34,147 nt of DNA from contig CAJOMZ010000009.1 of the NCBI GenBank assembly GCA_905236645.1, positions 1 through 34,147 of the forward strand, written 5' to 3'. Positions 22,438-29,670 of this stretch are shown one piece after another; within the stretch, counting starts at the first letter, position 1, and each line of letters opens with the position of its first letter. The position numbers and the translations under genes were made by a program. The notes beneath the pieces are model-generated. The model was not told where the DNA came from, made no database searches, and was given only the letters and a program-made list of their open reading frames with translations. The stretch comes from an uncultured Bacteroidales bacterium (GTDB taxonomy: Bacteria; Bacteroidota; Bacteroidia; Bacteroidales; P3).

Positions 22438-25032
22438 TTAAAGCGTGAATTTGAATTCAATCTTGATAAAACTCTTCTGTTTTGAGGTCATACCTTCAGC
22501 GTAGCTCAATCGTCGTATATAGTCTATACGTATGAACTTCAGTATGTTCTCTATGCCTATGCTGTATTCCATATAGGGCTCTTTGCCAAGTGCCGAAGTG
22601 CCTTCCGGCAACTTGAACAGCCCTGCTGTATGCTCTGCCTCGGGGTTGTTCTTGGCCGACAGGCCGCCGTAAATGATGTTGAACCCTGCCACTTCGCGCA
22701 GCCTGAGCCTCTTAATCAGTGGGATGTGATTCAATATCAAGCCTTTCAGGTGGTAGGTGGCGAACAGTGCTGCATATTGATCGACAACGAACTCCATAGG
22801 CCGCATCGTGTTGAATGCCGACGACGAGATATAGATGTTGTCATTGCCGCTCGGAAAGCACAGACGAGGGTAGGGGACACGGTTCCAGACCATTCCCGAC
22901 TGCATCTTGGCATCGATGTGGCCGAAGGCACCAAGCCAAAATCTTTTCTCGGCGCTGAAGTCGGTACGCTGGTAGCGGAAGCCGCCGCTCATCACACCGA
23001 TGCGATGTGTCAGATTGATAATTGGCGCGTCTTTCTTCATATTCAGCACGTTGGCACTGCCGGGGCGTCGACTGTCAGGGTCGCGGTTCGGACTGAATGT
23101 CAACTTGCCCATCCATTCGCCTTCGGCAAAACGCTCCACCTCTTTCAGGCTGCCGTCGTCCTGATACTGAAGGTATTGCAGCCTTCCTGCCGGCTCATAG
23201 CTGCGCACAGCAAGCCACGTGTCAATCCTCAAATGGCTGGGCCACTGCTTTTGTAGGCGCAGCACTCCCTGCGCCACATACTGGAGCTTCTGCTCCACGT
23301 CGCTCGACATCATTATGTTGTCGCGGTCGAAGTTGTCGAAATTCTGTCCAGGCGACTCCAGTTCGTATCCGGCTGTCAGGCTGATGCGGCTCAACGGCGA
23401 CTCGTGCGAATGCCGTTCCTTGTCGTCAAAGGTGTGTATCAGCGAGGCGTTGAATTTGGGCCTGCGGTCGCGAAAGCCGTATGCCACATAGCCTTCGGCA
23501 AAGTTGCGCGCATTCAATGCCGCCGTCGTCATACCTCCAAGGCGTATGCGCCAGCCATCCTCGTTGTTGTAACTCAATGTGTTGTATATTGGTCCGAAAT
23601 CGAAACGGCTCGAGTCTCGCTTGCTGTTGGTCGGTATGTAGCCTGTGAATGTCACCTCAGCCACCTTTTTCAGGCGTTGCATTTCAGGTAGTCTGGCCAA
23701 CTCATAGCGCAGACTGTCTATCACCGTTTCCTTTACTGTCAATTCTATGGGCCTCAGCTCGTTCCACACCTTGCGACGCATTCGTGTCTTAGGCAGCGAG
23801 GCTGTGTTGGTCAATGGCGTGAAAAGGCTGTCGGGCAGCATCTTAATGGTGTCGGCAACATCATATTTGTGGTAGATACGCACCTGATGGGCATATACCT
23901 CCTGTAGCCTTTTGTGGATGTACATACGTCCGTATGTGTTTGGCATATAGAGTGTTCTTCCCTTATACTCTTGCGGCTCGTAGCTTTGTGATATTGTCAG
24001 GTCGCGAACAAAATTCAGATTGACATACGGCGACACGCTCATACTGTATCGCGTCACTGCATAGCTGCCGTCAAGGGCCACATACATCTGCCCCGTAAAG
24101 CCATAGCTGCGGTCGTTGGCTGGCACAAACGACAGCTCGGCGCATTGCTGGCCGCCTTCCTCAACGGTGTCGGTGATATAGAACTTGTAGAATGTCGTGG
24201 CCAAAGTGCTGTTCAACGGGCTTGTGAAGTGGTTGAGCATCACTTCGATATCGTTGTCGTAAATGTCTATGGGGACAAACATCTCGCTCAGGCTGGCGTC
24301 GATGCCCTCCTGTCCCAGCACCTCGTCGATGCCCTCCATACGTCTGGCCGTGGTTAGCGTCCGGAATTGGCGCGGCCGCTGGCGGTACGACTGCTGCATC
24401 ATCACCTCGCGCATCGACACCGTCAGTATCGGCACGCCGTCGAAGGGTGCCTGGTCGATATATTTCTCCAGGAATCTAAGTTTGCGCCACAGCCGTTTGT
24501 GCTCGAAGTCGGGATGGAAGTCGTCGAGGGCCAGTGTGGTTTTCTCATACACCTCGCGGCGGAAGCGGTTCATACTCTGCACACGGTTCAAATCCTTGTG
24601 CTCTATAACGTTGCGCGCCAGCTCGACTGCCGGATTGTCGTGGCGACGGTATCGCTTGCGCTCCTTGCGCGAGGCGGTCACTTCCACTGTACGCATCAGC
24701 TGCGAACGGGGCGACATATTGACTTTCATATTGTTGTGCACTCTTCCGGCCTCAAACACCATTACCACAGGCTCGTACCCCATCATCTGGAATCTCACCG
24801 TGTCGTGGCTCGTGGCCGATGCTGCTTTCTGCACAAGCCTGAAACGCCCGTCCATATCGGTCTGGGTGCCTGTCGTTGTATTCACAAAGCCTATCTGTAC
24901 AAACGGCAGCGCTTCGCCGCTGACGGCATCGTACACACGGCCCTGCACTCTCGTCAAAGCTTCTTGCGCCGCTATATGGCCTGGCAGCAGTAAGGAAAGG
25001 ATTATCAGTTTGTATCTCAGTGGTTTGTGCAT
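22438..25032 (-). CDS. DUF5686 family outer-membrane protein with carboxypeptidase-regulatory-like N-terminus
   Basis: This 864-residue protein has a signal peptide (LIILSLLLPGHIAAQ). A carboxypeptidase-regulatory-like beta-sandwich of about 90 residues follows (RVQGRVYDAVSGEALPFVQIGF, TDMDGRFRL, VRFQMMGYEP). After it comes the DUF5686 region, with signatures NPAVELARNVIEHKDLNR, FRREVYEKTTLALDDF, ELSFVPANDRSYGFTGQMYVALDGSYAVTRYSM and then a long C-terminal half that looks like an outer-membrane barrel, ending SFIKIEFKFTL. The regulatory-like domain is the one found at the N-terminus of SusC-type proteins, but there is no TonB plug, so it is not a SusC transporter. Function unknown. It starts 15 nt after the fucosidase stop codon, so both are likely in one transcript. 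Confidence 0.82.
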   Translation of the reverse strand: MHKPLRYKLIILSLLLPGHIAAQEALTRVQGRVYDAVSGEALPFVQIGFVNTTTGTQTDMDGRFRLVQKAASATSHDTVRFQMMGYEPVVMVFEAGRVHNNMKVNMSPRSQLMRTVEVTASRKERKRYRRHDNPAVELARNVIEHKDLNRVQSMNRFRREVYEKTTLALDDFHPDFEHKRLWRKLRFLEKYIDQAPFDGVPILTVSMREVMMQQSYRQRPRQFRTLTTARRMEGIDEVLGQEGIDASLSEMFVPIDIYDNDIEVMLNHFTSPLNSTLATTFYKFYITDTVEEGGQQCAELSFVPANDRSYGFTGQMYVALDGSYAVTRYSMSVSPYVNLNFVRDLTISQSYEPQEYKGRTLYMPNTYGRMYIHKRLQEVYAHQVRIYHKYDVADTIKMLPDSLFTPLTNTASLPKTRMRRKVWNELRPIELTVKETVIDSLRYELARLPEMQRLKKVAEVTFTGYIPTNSKRDSSRFDFGPIYNTLSYNNEDGWRIRLGGMTTAALNARNFAEGYVAYGFRDRRPKFNASLIHTFDDKERHSHESPLSRISLTAGYELESPGQNFDNFDRDNIMMSSDVEQKLQYVAQGVLRLQKQWPSHLRIDTWLAVRSYEPAGRLQYLQYQDDGSLKEVERFAEGEWMGKLTFSPNRDPDSRRPGSANVLNMKKDAPIINLTHRIGVMSGGFRYQRTDFSAEKRFWLGAFGHIDAKMQSGMVWNRVPYPRLCFPSGNDNIYISSSAFNTMRPMEFVVDQYAALFATYHLKGLILNHIPLIKRLRLREVAGFNIIYGGLSAKNNPEAEHTAGLFKLPEGTSALGKEPYMEYSIGIENILKFIRIDYIRRLSYAEGMTSKQKSFIKIEFKFTL

Positions 25033-25047
25033 CGGTTGGCAGGATTT

Positions 25048-26511
25048 TTACAATATGTTGTCCATAAATAGCCCTATGTTGTTGAGTATGGGGCAGGCGA
25101 GCGAACTTTTGATGCTGATTCGCAGCGACTTGGTCGTGGTCTTGGGTGTCAGCAGTATGCGTTTGTAGCCTATCGTTGTGCCCTCTGCAAGTGGGCGCCA
25201 CTGTCCGTCGGCCTCCTGATATTCAACAACAAACGCTGCTACGCGCTGTCCCAAAGGAATATACTCTTGCAGCACAATGCGGTTGAAGGTGACTGGCTGA
25301 TTGAACGAAAGCGTCAGGGTAGGGGTGAGGATGCTGTCGTCGACCGCCCAGTAGGTGTCGTAGTTGCCGTCGGCTAAATTGCAGGGGCTGAACTCTTTGC
25401 AGCGCTTGCCACCCCTTGTGTGGCTTGCGGTGATACGGGCTGATTTGGCCATATCTGTGCTGAAAACGCTGTCCAATGCAGCGCGGAACTCCAGCAGCCG
25501 CAGCGAATCCTCGGCCGGTATCAGTCCGCGACTGTCGGGCGGCACATTAAGCAGCAGCAGCGAGTTGCGGCCCACACTGCTGTAGTAGATGCGCAGCAGC
25601 TCAGCCACACTCTTCGGATGCTCGTCGGCGTGCCAGAACCATCCCGGGCGTATGCTGACGTCGGTTTCGGCTGGAACCCAGCGGCTGCCTCGCATATTGC
25701 CGCGGTTCAGGGTGTCGGTGGGGGGCGCGCCGGCACCGGGCGCAAAGCCTTCGGTGTTGAGAGTGGACCAGCACGTCTCGCCAGCCTCGCCGCTCTCGTT
25801 GCCCACCCAGCGGCAGCCAGGACCTATGTCGCTGAAGATTATAGCATTGGGCTGTAGGCGGCCCACGGTGCTGTTGAACAGCGCCCAGTCGTATTCCTGC
25901 CGTTTTCCGTTGGGACCTTCGCCGTTGGCGCCGTCAAACCACTGCTCGAATATCTGTGGCTCGCCGCCGTCAATCCTTGAGCCATAGTTGGATAGCACGC
26001 TTTCAAGCGTCATACGGAAAGTCTCGTTGTAGGCGTCGCTGCCGTATGTCGGCGCGTTGCGGTCCCAGGGCGAGATGTATACGCCCATAGCCAGTCCCGC
26101 CTCGGTGCAGGCGTCGCTCAGCTCGCGCAGCACGTCGCCCCTGCCGTTACGCCAACTGCTTTGGGCCACAGTGTGAGTGCTTTGCGCGCTCGGCCACAGG
26201 CAAAAGCCATCGTGGTGCTTGGCTGTGATTATGATGCCCTTCATACCGCCCTGACGCGCCGTCGCTGCCCATTGGCGGCAGTCGAGCGACGTGGGGTTGA
26301 ACAGCTCCTCGGCTTCGCTGCCGTCGCCCCATTCCAGGCCGCTGAAGGTGTTGGGACCGAAATGGCAGAACATATTGGTCTCCATACGTTGCCAAGCCAC
26401 CTGCTGCAGTGTCGGGCAGGCTCCGTATGGTGCCGGCGGCATCGTTCTGACGCATCCGGTCATTGCTGCCAATGATATTAAAATCTGTATTTTCAGCGAT
26501 TTCGCTCTCAT
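25048..26511 (-). CDS. GH29 alpha-L-fucosidase lipoprotein with C-terminal discoidin-like domain
   Basis: GH29 enzymes remove alpha-linked L-fucose from glycans by a retaining mechanism. The 487-residue protein starts with a lipoprotein-like signal (ISLAAMTGC, Cys20). The catalytic barrel has WQRMETNMFCHFGPNTF, AKHHDGFCLWPS and GVYISPWDRN. The nucleophile motif EQWFDGANGEG has D193 as likely nucleophile. The late motif WFWHADEHPKSVAELLRIYYSSVGRNSLLLLNVPPD is typical of the branch related to alpha-1,3/1,4-fucosidases. From about residue 350 a domain resembling F5/8 type C (discoidin) follows (NLADGNYDTYWAVDD, VTFNRIVLQEYI, KSLRISI), which would bind sugar. Surface or periplasmic membrane anchoring is inferred. 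It is first in a three-gene run with the DUF5686 and barrel genes; no SusCD pair is visible, so this is not a standard polysaccharide utilisation locus. Confidence 0.92.
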   Translation of the reverse strand: MRAKSLKIQILISLAAMTGCVRTMPPAPYGACPTLQQVAWQRMETNMFCHFGPNTFSGLEWGDGSEAEELFNPTSLDCRQWAATARQGGMKGIIITAKHHDGFCLWPSAQSTHTVAQSSWRNGRGDVLRELSDACTEAGLAMGVYISPWDRNAPTYGSDAYNETFRMTLESVLSNYGSRIDGGEPQIFEQWFDGANGEGPNGKRQEYDWALFNSTVGRLQPNAIIFSDIGPGCRWVGNESGEAGETCWSTLNTEGFAPGAGAPPTDTLNRGNMRGSRWVPAETDVSIRPGWFWHADEHPKSVAELLRIYYSSVGRNSLLLLNVPPDSRGLIPAEDSLRLLEFRAALDSVFSTDMAKSARITASHTRGGKRCKEFSPCNLADGNYDTYWAVDDSILTPTLTLSFNQPVTFNRIVLQEYIPLGQRVAAFVVEYQEADGQWRPLAEGTTIGYKRILLTPKTTTKSLRISIKSSLACPILNNIGLFMDNIL

Positions 26512-26533
26512 TTGGTCGTTGCTTTACAGGATG

Positions 26534-26541
26534 CAAATTTA
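26534..26541 (-). promoter_or_regulatory. Promoter -7 box for the fucosidase operon
   Basis: Minus-strand TAAATTTG fits TAnnTTTG and lies 22 nt before the ATG (26511). The region 19-20 nt further upstream lacks a clear TTTG, though T-runs lie next to the box, so the promoter may need an activator or be weak. Confidence 0.5.
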
Positions 26542-26675
26542 CAAAAAAAGCCGCACACTGGCTCTAAAGAATGGTTAAACCTTATTGCTGACAAATGCAA
26601 ACCACTGATTGGATTCACCCGCGGTAGATACCGAGAAACTTCTCTGTCGCTACCTCCGAGCACCCTCCGATGCAT

Positions 26676-26879
26676 AAAGTTATTAACAAAGCTTTGCCAT
26701 AGTTTTATCATAGTTTACTGACATAAAATTTGGTAAAACTTTGGTAAAACTTTGAGTAAACTTTGATAGGAATTTGGTATATGGAAATCAGGGAGTTGCA
26801 ATTTGGCAAAAATGGGCCTTTTTTGGCCCTTTTTTACTCTTTTTTCGACCTCTCGGTGAGGGCTGTTGTTAATAACTTT
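26676..26879 (+). repeat. Dispersed intergenic element, copy 2: 11-bp repeats inside 14-bp inverted repeats
   Basis: This copy has the same core as 19977-20213: CATAGTTTACTGAC, then five 11-bp units at 26725-26779 (AAACTTTGGTA type, third unit again ending CTTTGAGT, last unit again GGAATTTGGTA), then TGGAAATCAGGG, a hairpin GGGCC-TTTTTT-GGCCC (26814-26829) with a T-run, and TTTTTCGACC. The core is bracketed by a perfect 14-bp inverted repeat, AAAGTTATTAACAA (26676-26689) and its complement (26866-26879), whose sequence is unrelated to that of copy 1. Confidence 0.75.
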
Positions 26880-26973
26880 TTTGGCATATTTTGGAGTTTG
26901 GCACGCCTGTTATTTTACATTGGCTCCTTTTGGGGTGGCAGTCCGTTTCAGCATCCGTTTTGGGAATTATTTT

Positions 26974-27004
26974 TTTGCGATTCGGCGAGAAAGTCGTATT
27001 TTTG
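26974..27004 (+). promoter_or_regulatory. Promoter of bcp
   Basis: TTTG (26974-26977), a 19-nt spacer and TATTTTTG (26997-27004) form an exact match to the Bacteroidota promoter. The expected transcription start is close to 27011, giving a leader of about 14 nt before ATG 27025. This also supports the chosen start. Confidence 0.8.
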
Positions 27005-27024
27005 CATCGCAAATAAATGTAATT

Positions 27025-27468
27025 ATGCTTTCGAAAGGTACAAAAGCCCCTTATTTTGAGGGCGTTGACGAAAATGGTAATTTGGTAAAGCTGACCGATT
27101 TTGCCGGCAAGAAGCTTGTGCTGTATTTCTACCCGAAGGACAGCACGCCTGGCTGCACGGCCGAGGCTTGCGATTTGAGGGACAATTACGAGCGTTTTAT
27201 CGCGTTAGGATACAACGTTCTTGGTGTGAGCCGCGACAGCGCCGCCTCGCATCAGCGTTTCATCGCCAAGTACAGCCTACCGTTCCATCTCATTGCCGAC
27301 ACCGATTTGGTCATCCTAAAGGCTTACGAGGCGTGGGGCGAGAAGAAAATGTACGGCAAGGTTACGGAGGGAACACTGCGCACCACTTACGTTATCGATG
27401 AGCAGGGCGTTATAGTCGACGCCATTGGCAAAGTCGACACCAAGAACCACACAGCACAAATACTATAG
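27025..27468 (+). CDS. bcp: Thioredoxin-dependent thiol peroxidase (Bcp/PrxQ)
   Basis: Bcp reduces H2O2 and organic hydroperoxides in the cytoplasm, using thioredoxin for recycling. ATG 27025 gives 147 residues, normal for the family, although the frame is open back to 26866; the promoter ending at 27004 excludes earlier starts. The thioredoxin fold is clear: LVLYFYPKDSTPGCTAEACDLRD contains the peroxidatic Cys44 and the resolving Cys49 five residues later, the atypical 2-Cys arrangement of PrxQ. YNVLGVSRDSAASHQRF, LPFHLIADTD and GEKKMYGKVTEGTLRTTYVIDEQG complete the signature. It is a single-gene unit, divergent from the fucosidase operon, and fits an anaerobe's need for peroxide defence. 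Confidence 0.95.
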   Translation: MLSKGTKAPYFEGVDENGNLVKLTDFAGKKLVLYFYPKDSTPGCTAEACDLRDNYERFIALGYNVLGVSRDSAASHQRFIAKYSLPFHLIADTDLVILKAYEAWGEKKMYGKVTEGTLRTTYVIDEQGVIVDAIGKVDTKNHTAQIL

Positions 27469-27618
27469 CTTTCGGTTCTGTTGCACGTAAAGATTTCCGC
27501 CTTCGAGCAGTCGGGGGCGGGTGCTGCCGTTGTCGCTGTTCGCGAAGCTCCTGGTTTTGTCGAAGCAGGGAGCATATTATATCATCTGTCGGTCTAATGA
27601 CCGATTTGGGATAAAATA

Positions 27619-27648
27619 AAGTTTTTGGATTTCATTCCAAAAACTTTT
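27619..27648. terminator. Bidirectional terminator between bcp and the symporter
   Basis: AAGTTTTTGGA (27619-27629) pairs perfectly with TCCAAAAACTT (27636-27646) around the loop TTTCAT. It is followed by TT on the plus strand, and on the minus strand by TTATTTTAT. It lies between convergent genes, so it can serve both directions, though the stem is AT-rich. A second hairpin, TCGGTC/GACCGA, sits just before it. Confidence 0.6.
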
Positions 27649-27700
27649 GCTGTATTTGCAGTGTATGGGGGTACTCCACCAGCGCCAGGCTGCCGAGGAC

Positions 27701-27718
27701 GGCCTCTTTGCAGAGGCC
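27701..27718 (-). terminator. GC-rich hairpin after the symporter gene
   Basis: GGCCTCT (27701-27707) and AGAGGCC (27712-27718) form a perfect 7-bp stem with loop TTGC, about 60 nt beyond the symporter stop codon. There is no T-tract, so the transcript end may instead be the hairpin at 27619. Confidence 0.35.
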
Positions 27719-27777
27719 AGGAAAGGAGCACCTTTGTTGAAAGAATCCTATCTGTATTTATCGGGCACCAATAGTTT

Positions 27778-28992
27778 CTAATCAGCGCCAAGTTTTTTCC
27801 CGACTATGCGTTGCATCGCGATGGCGCAGGAGGCGTCGCCGGTGACGGACATCACGGTGCGGCCCATATCGATGATGCGGTCGATGCCGGCTGCAACGGC
27901 CACGCATTCAACGGGAATGCCGGCCGAGGCAAACACCATAGCCATCAGTGCAAGGCTGCCGCCAGGGATGCCTGGAGTCCCGATTGATGCCACTGTCGAG
28001 GCAAAGGCAATGGCCATATACTGGCTGAGCGTGAGGTCGATGCCGCAACAGGCGGCCATAAAGACCGAGGCTACACCAAGATAGATGGCAACGCCGTCCA
28101 TATTGATGGTGGCACCCAGCGAGAGGACGAAACGGCCTATTTCTTTGTCGACACCCATCTTTTCGGTGCATTGTATCGTGTAGGGCAGTGTGGCTACCGA
28201 CGAGTCGCTGGAGAAGGCAAACAGCATTGCGGACTGCATATTCTTGAAGAATTTGAGCGGTGACATTTTGCCCAGGAGCGCAACGGAAGTGCTGTAGACA
28301 ACGCCTGCGTGGATAGCAAAGCAGAGGTAGGCCAGAATCAGCAGGGCTGCGTATGAGCCAAGTACAGAGGGCCCGTTTTCAACCACCACAGGGGTGAGCA
28401 TACAGAAGACCCCGATGGGGGCCAAAGCCATAATGTATTGCAGCACTTTACCCACAACGTCGTTGAAGCTGAGCGTCACCTTTCGTGCCATTTCGCCTTT
28501 CTCGCCCACGTGCACCATCGCAATGCCGAAGAACAGGGCGATTACGATTATTGGCATCATCCTCATTGAGACAAGCGGCTCGACGAGGTTGCTTGGAAAC
28601 ATTTCCACTATCTGGTCGACGACCGAGAGACGTGGCACTTCGACGGCTGCTGTCGCATCCAGATTGATGTGGATGAGCGGCAGGACACCTTTGAACAGGG
28701 TGGGGACGACGAGACCCAGCGTGACGGCGAAGATGGTCGTGACCATAAAATAGAGCAGGGTGCGAAGCCCAAGGCTGCCCACTTTCTTGATGTCGTTCAT
28801 CGACAGGATGCCGGCCATAATGGAAAAGAGGACCAGCGGCACAACGATGAATTTAAGCAGATTGAGGAAAATGGTACCTATGGGCTTGATGTAGCTGTTT
28901 ACAAAATCGGCTTGATTGTGCAGCAATACACCCGCCAGCACAGCCAGCAGTAGTGCGATAAGGATTTGGGTGGTGAGCGATAGCCGTTTCAC
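27778..28992 (-). CDS. Dicarboxylate/amino acid:cation symporter (DAACS family)
   Basis: This inner-membrane protein of about 404 residues imports C4-dicarboxylates or acidic/neutral amino acids with Na+ or H+. There are about eight hydrophobic segments, starting with LTTQILIALLLAVLAGVLL. The family motifs are present: FSSDSSVATLPYT (the serine-rich HP1 tip), GATINMDGVAIY (the unwound TM7 NMDG motif), STVASIGTPGIPGGSLALMAMV (HP2) and DRIIDMGRTVMSVTGDASCA (TM8 Asp/Arg/Thr region). Substrate cannot be fixed from these. The frame is open to a TTG at 29028, but I prefer the GTG at 28992 (VKRLSLTTQ), which puts a short basic N-terminus before the first helix. No ATG fits. It is probably a single gene; its start lies in GTTTCACGTG, half of a parS-like palindrome. 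Confidence 0.9.
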   Translation of the reverse strand: MKRLSLTTQILIALLLAVLAGVLLHNQADFVNSYIKPIGTIFLNLLKFIVVPLVLFSIMAGILSMNDIKKVGSLGLRTLLYFMVTTIFAVTLGLVVPTLFKGVLPLIHINLDATAAVEVPRLSVVDQIVEMFPSNLVEPLVSMRMMPIIVIALFFGIAMVHVGEKGEMARKVTLSFNDVVGKVLQYIMALAPIGVFCMLTPVVVENGPSVLGSYAALLILAYLCFAIHAGVVYSTSVALLGKMSPLKFFKNMQSAMLFAFSSDSSVATLPYTIQCTEKMGVDKEIGRFVLSLGATINMDGVAIYLGVASVFMAACCGIDLTLSQYMAIAFASTVASIGTPGIPGGSLALMAMVFASAGIPVECVAVAAGIDRIIDMGRTVMSVTGDASCAIAMQRIVGKKLGAD

Positions 28993-29030
28993 GTGTTTTA
29001 AATATGGATTATAATGGTTTAAGAACAACC

Positions 29031-29052
29031 GAGCCGCCCGTATGGGCGGCTC
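29031..29052 (-). terminator. Strong hairpin after the hydrogenase operon
   Basis: GAGCCGCCC (29031-29039) and GGGCGGCTC (29044-29052) form a perfect 9-bp GC-rich stem with loop GTAT. It lies downstream of hydC on the minus strand. A U-tract is missing, so it may be a transcript-stabilising end or a REP-like hairpin. It also lies just upstream of the symporter start. Confidence 0.5.
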
Positions 29053-29066
29053 GAATTGTATTTACA

Positions 29067-29083
29067 ACGGGCTGGAAGCCCGT
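29067..29083. repeat. REP-like hairpin 10 nt after hydC
   Basis: ACGGGCT-GGA-AGCCCGT forms a perfect 7-bp stem with a 3-nt loop, immediately downstream of the hydC stop codon. Short hairpins of this type recur between genes in Bacteroidota. Its dispersal cannot be judged from this window. Confidence 0.45.
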
Positions 29084-29093
29084 GCCTCTAATC

Positions 29094-29570
29094 TTATTTG
29101 TACTCGGCGATGATGCCGGGAATCTGGTCAGGGGTCAGACGGCCGTAGACCTTCTCGCCAATCATAGCGACGGGGGCCAGACCGCAGGCACCGACGCAGC
29201 GCAGCGTGTTCAGCGAGAACTTGCCGTCGGCAGTGCATTTGCCAATCTCGACATTCAACTCGCGGGCAAAAGCGTCGAGAACCTTCTCAGCACCACGCAC
29301 ATAGCAAGCCGTACCGAGGCAGACATCGATAGGATGCTCGCCCTTGGGCTCCATTGTGAAGAAGCTGTAGAAAGAGACGATGCCGTATACGCGCGACACG
29401 GGGATATTAAGCTCGTGGGCAACGACTTCCTGAACCTCGGCGGGAAGGTAGCCGAACTTGCCCTGCACCTGGTGGAGGACATTGATGACCTCACCGGCAC
29501 GATTACCAAAGGACTTTGCAATATCCTTGATAATATTGATTTTATCTTCAGATAACTTGATATTTGCCAT
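29094..29570 (-). CDS. hydC: HydC / NuoE-like [2Fe-2S] subunit of the hydrogenase
   Basis: The 158-residue protein has the thioredoxin-like fold of NuoE/HydC with one [2Fe-2S] cluster. The four ligands are in the standard pattern: C84 and C89 (CLGTACYVRG) and C125 and C129 (CVGACGLAP). The N-terminal helical part (VINVLHQVQGKFGYLPAEVQEVVA, VYGIVSFYSFF) is typical. It passes electrons within a soluble NAD-linked complex with HydA and HydB. In many clusters hydC comes first; here it is the last gene, 100 nt after hydA, separated by an inverted-repeat spacer. Two hairpins follow the stop codon. No Nuo membrane subunits are near, so a complex I role is unlikely. Confidence 0.92.
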   Translation of the reverse strand: MANIKLSEDKINIIKDIAKSFGNRAGEVINVLHQVQGKFGYLPAEVQEVVAHELNIPVSRVYGIVSFYSFFTMEPKGEHPIDVCLGTACYVRGAEKVLDAFARELNVEIGKCTADGKFSLNTLRCVGACGLAPVAMIGEKVYGRLTPDQIPGIIAEYK

Positions 29571-29594
29571 TGTATTACTTTTTTTAGTGATTCG

Positions 29595-29655
29595 TGAATT
29601 GTGAATAGTGAATTGACAAATGACAGGTCAGTATCGATTCACTATTCACTTGTCA
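29595..29655. repeat. Inverted word repeat in the hydA-hydC spacer
   Basis: GTGAATAGTGAAT (29601-29613) has a perfect 13-bp complement at 29637-29649. Both arms are made of the repeated words GTGAAT/AGTGA and TGACA. The transcript could form a long hairpin between hydA and hydC, which may adjust the relative amounts of the two messages. Confidence 0.7.
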
Positions 29656-29670
29656 CTATTCACAGTTTAT

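Larger units (their letters stand above)
26512..27024. other. Divergent gap between fucosidase and bcp genes
   Basis: These 513 bases separate divergent genes. They contain the fucosidase -7 box (26534), an imperfect hairpin with GGTAG/CTACC ends around 26621-26653, copy 2 of the dispersed element (26676-26879) and the bcp promoter (26974-27004). No coding frame is supported; the bcp frame is open further upstream but lacks family similarity there. Confidence 0.7.
27469..27777. other. Convergent gap between bcp and the symporter
   Basis: The 309-base gap holds three perfect hairpins (27589-27604, 27619-27646 and 27701-27718) and no supported gene. On the minus strand, 27574-27463 is open without a start codon and reads like protein (for example FDKTRSFANSDNG and LLEGGNLYVQQNRKL). 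This may be the remnant of a gene or part of a dispersed repeat. Confidence 0.55.

Noticed and set aside
27594-27791. 65-codon minus-strand frame after the symporter
   Set aside because: It overlaps the symporter stop, runs through two hairpins and lacks a proper start or domain; better explained as structured spacer.
28986-28995. GTTTCACGTG at the symporter start as a second parS site
   Set aside because: Only the left half matches; the right half is TTTTA instead of AAAC, so the palindrome is broken.
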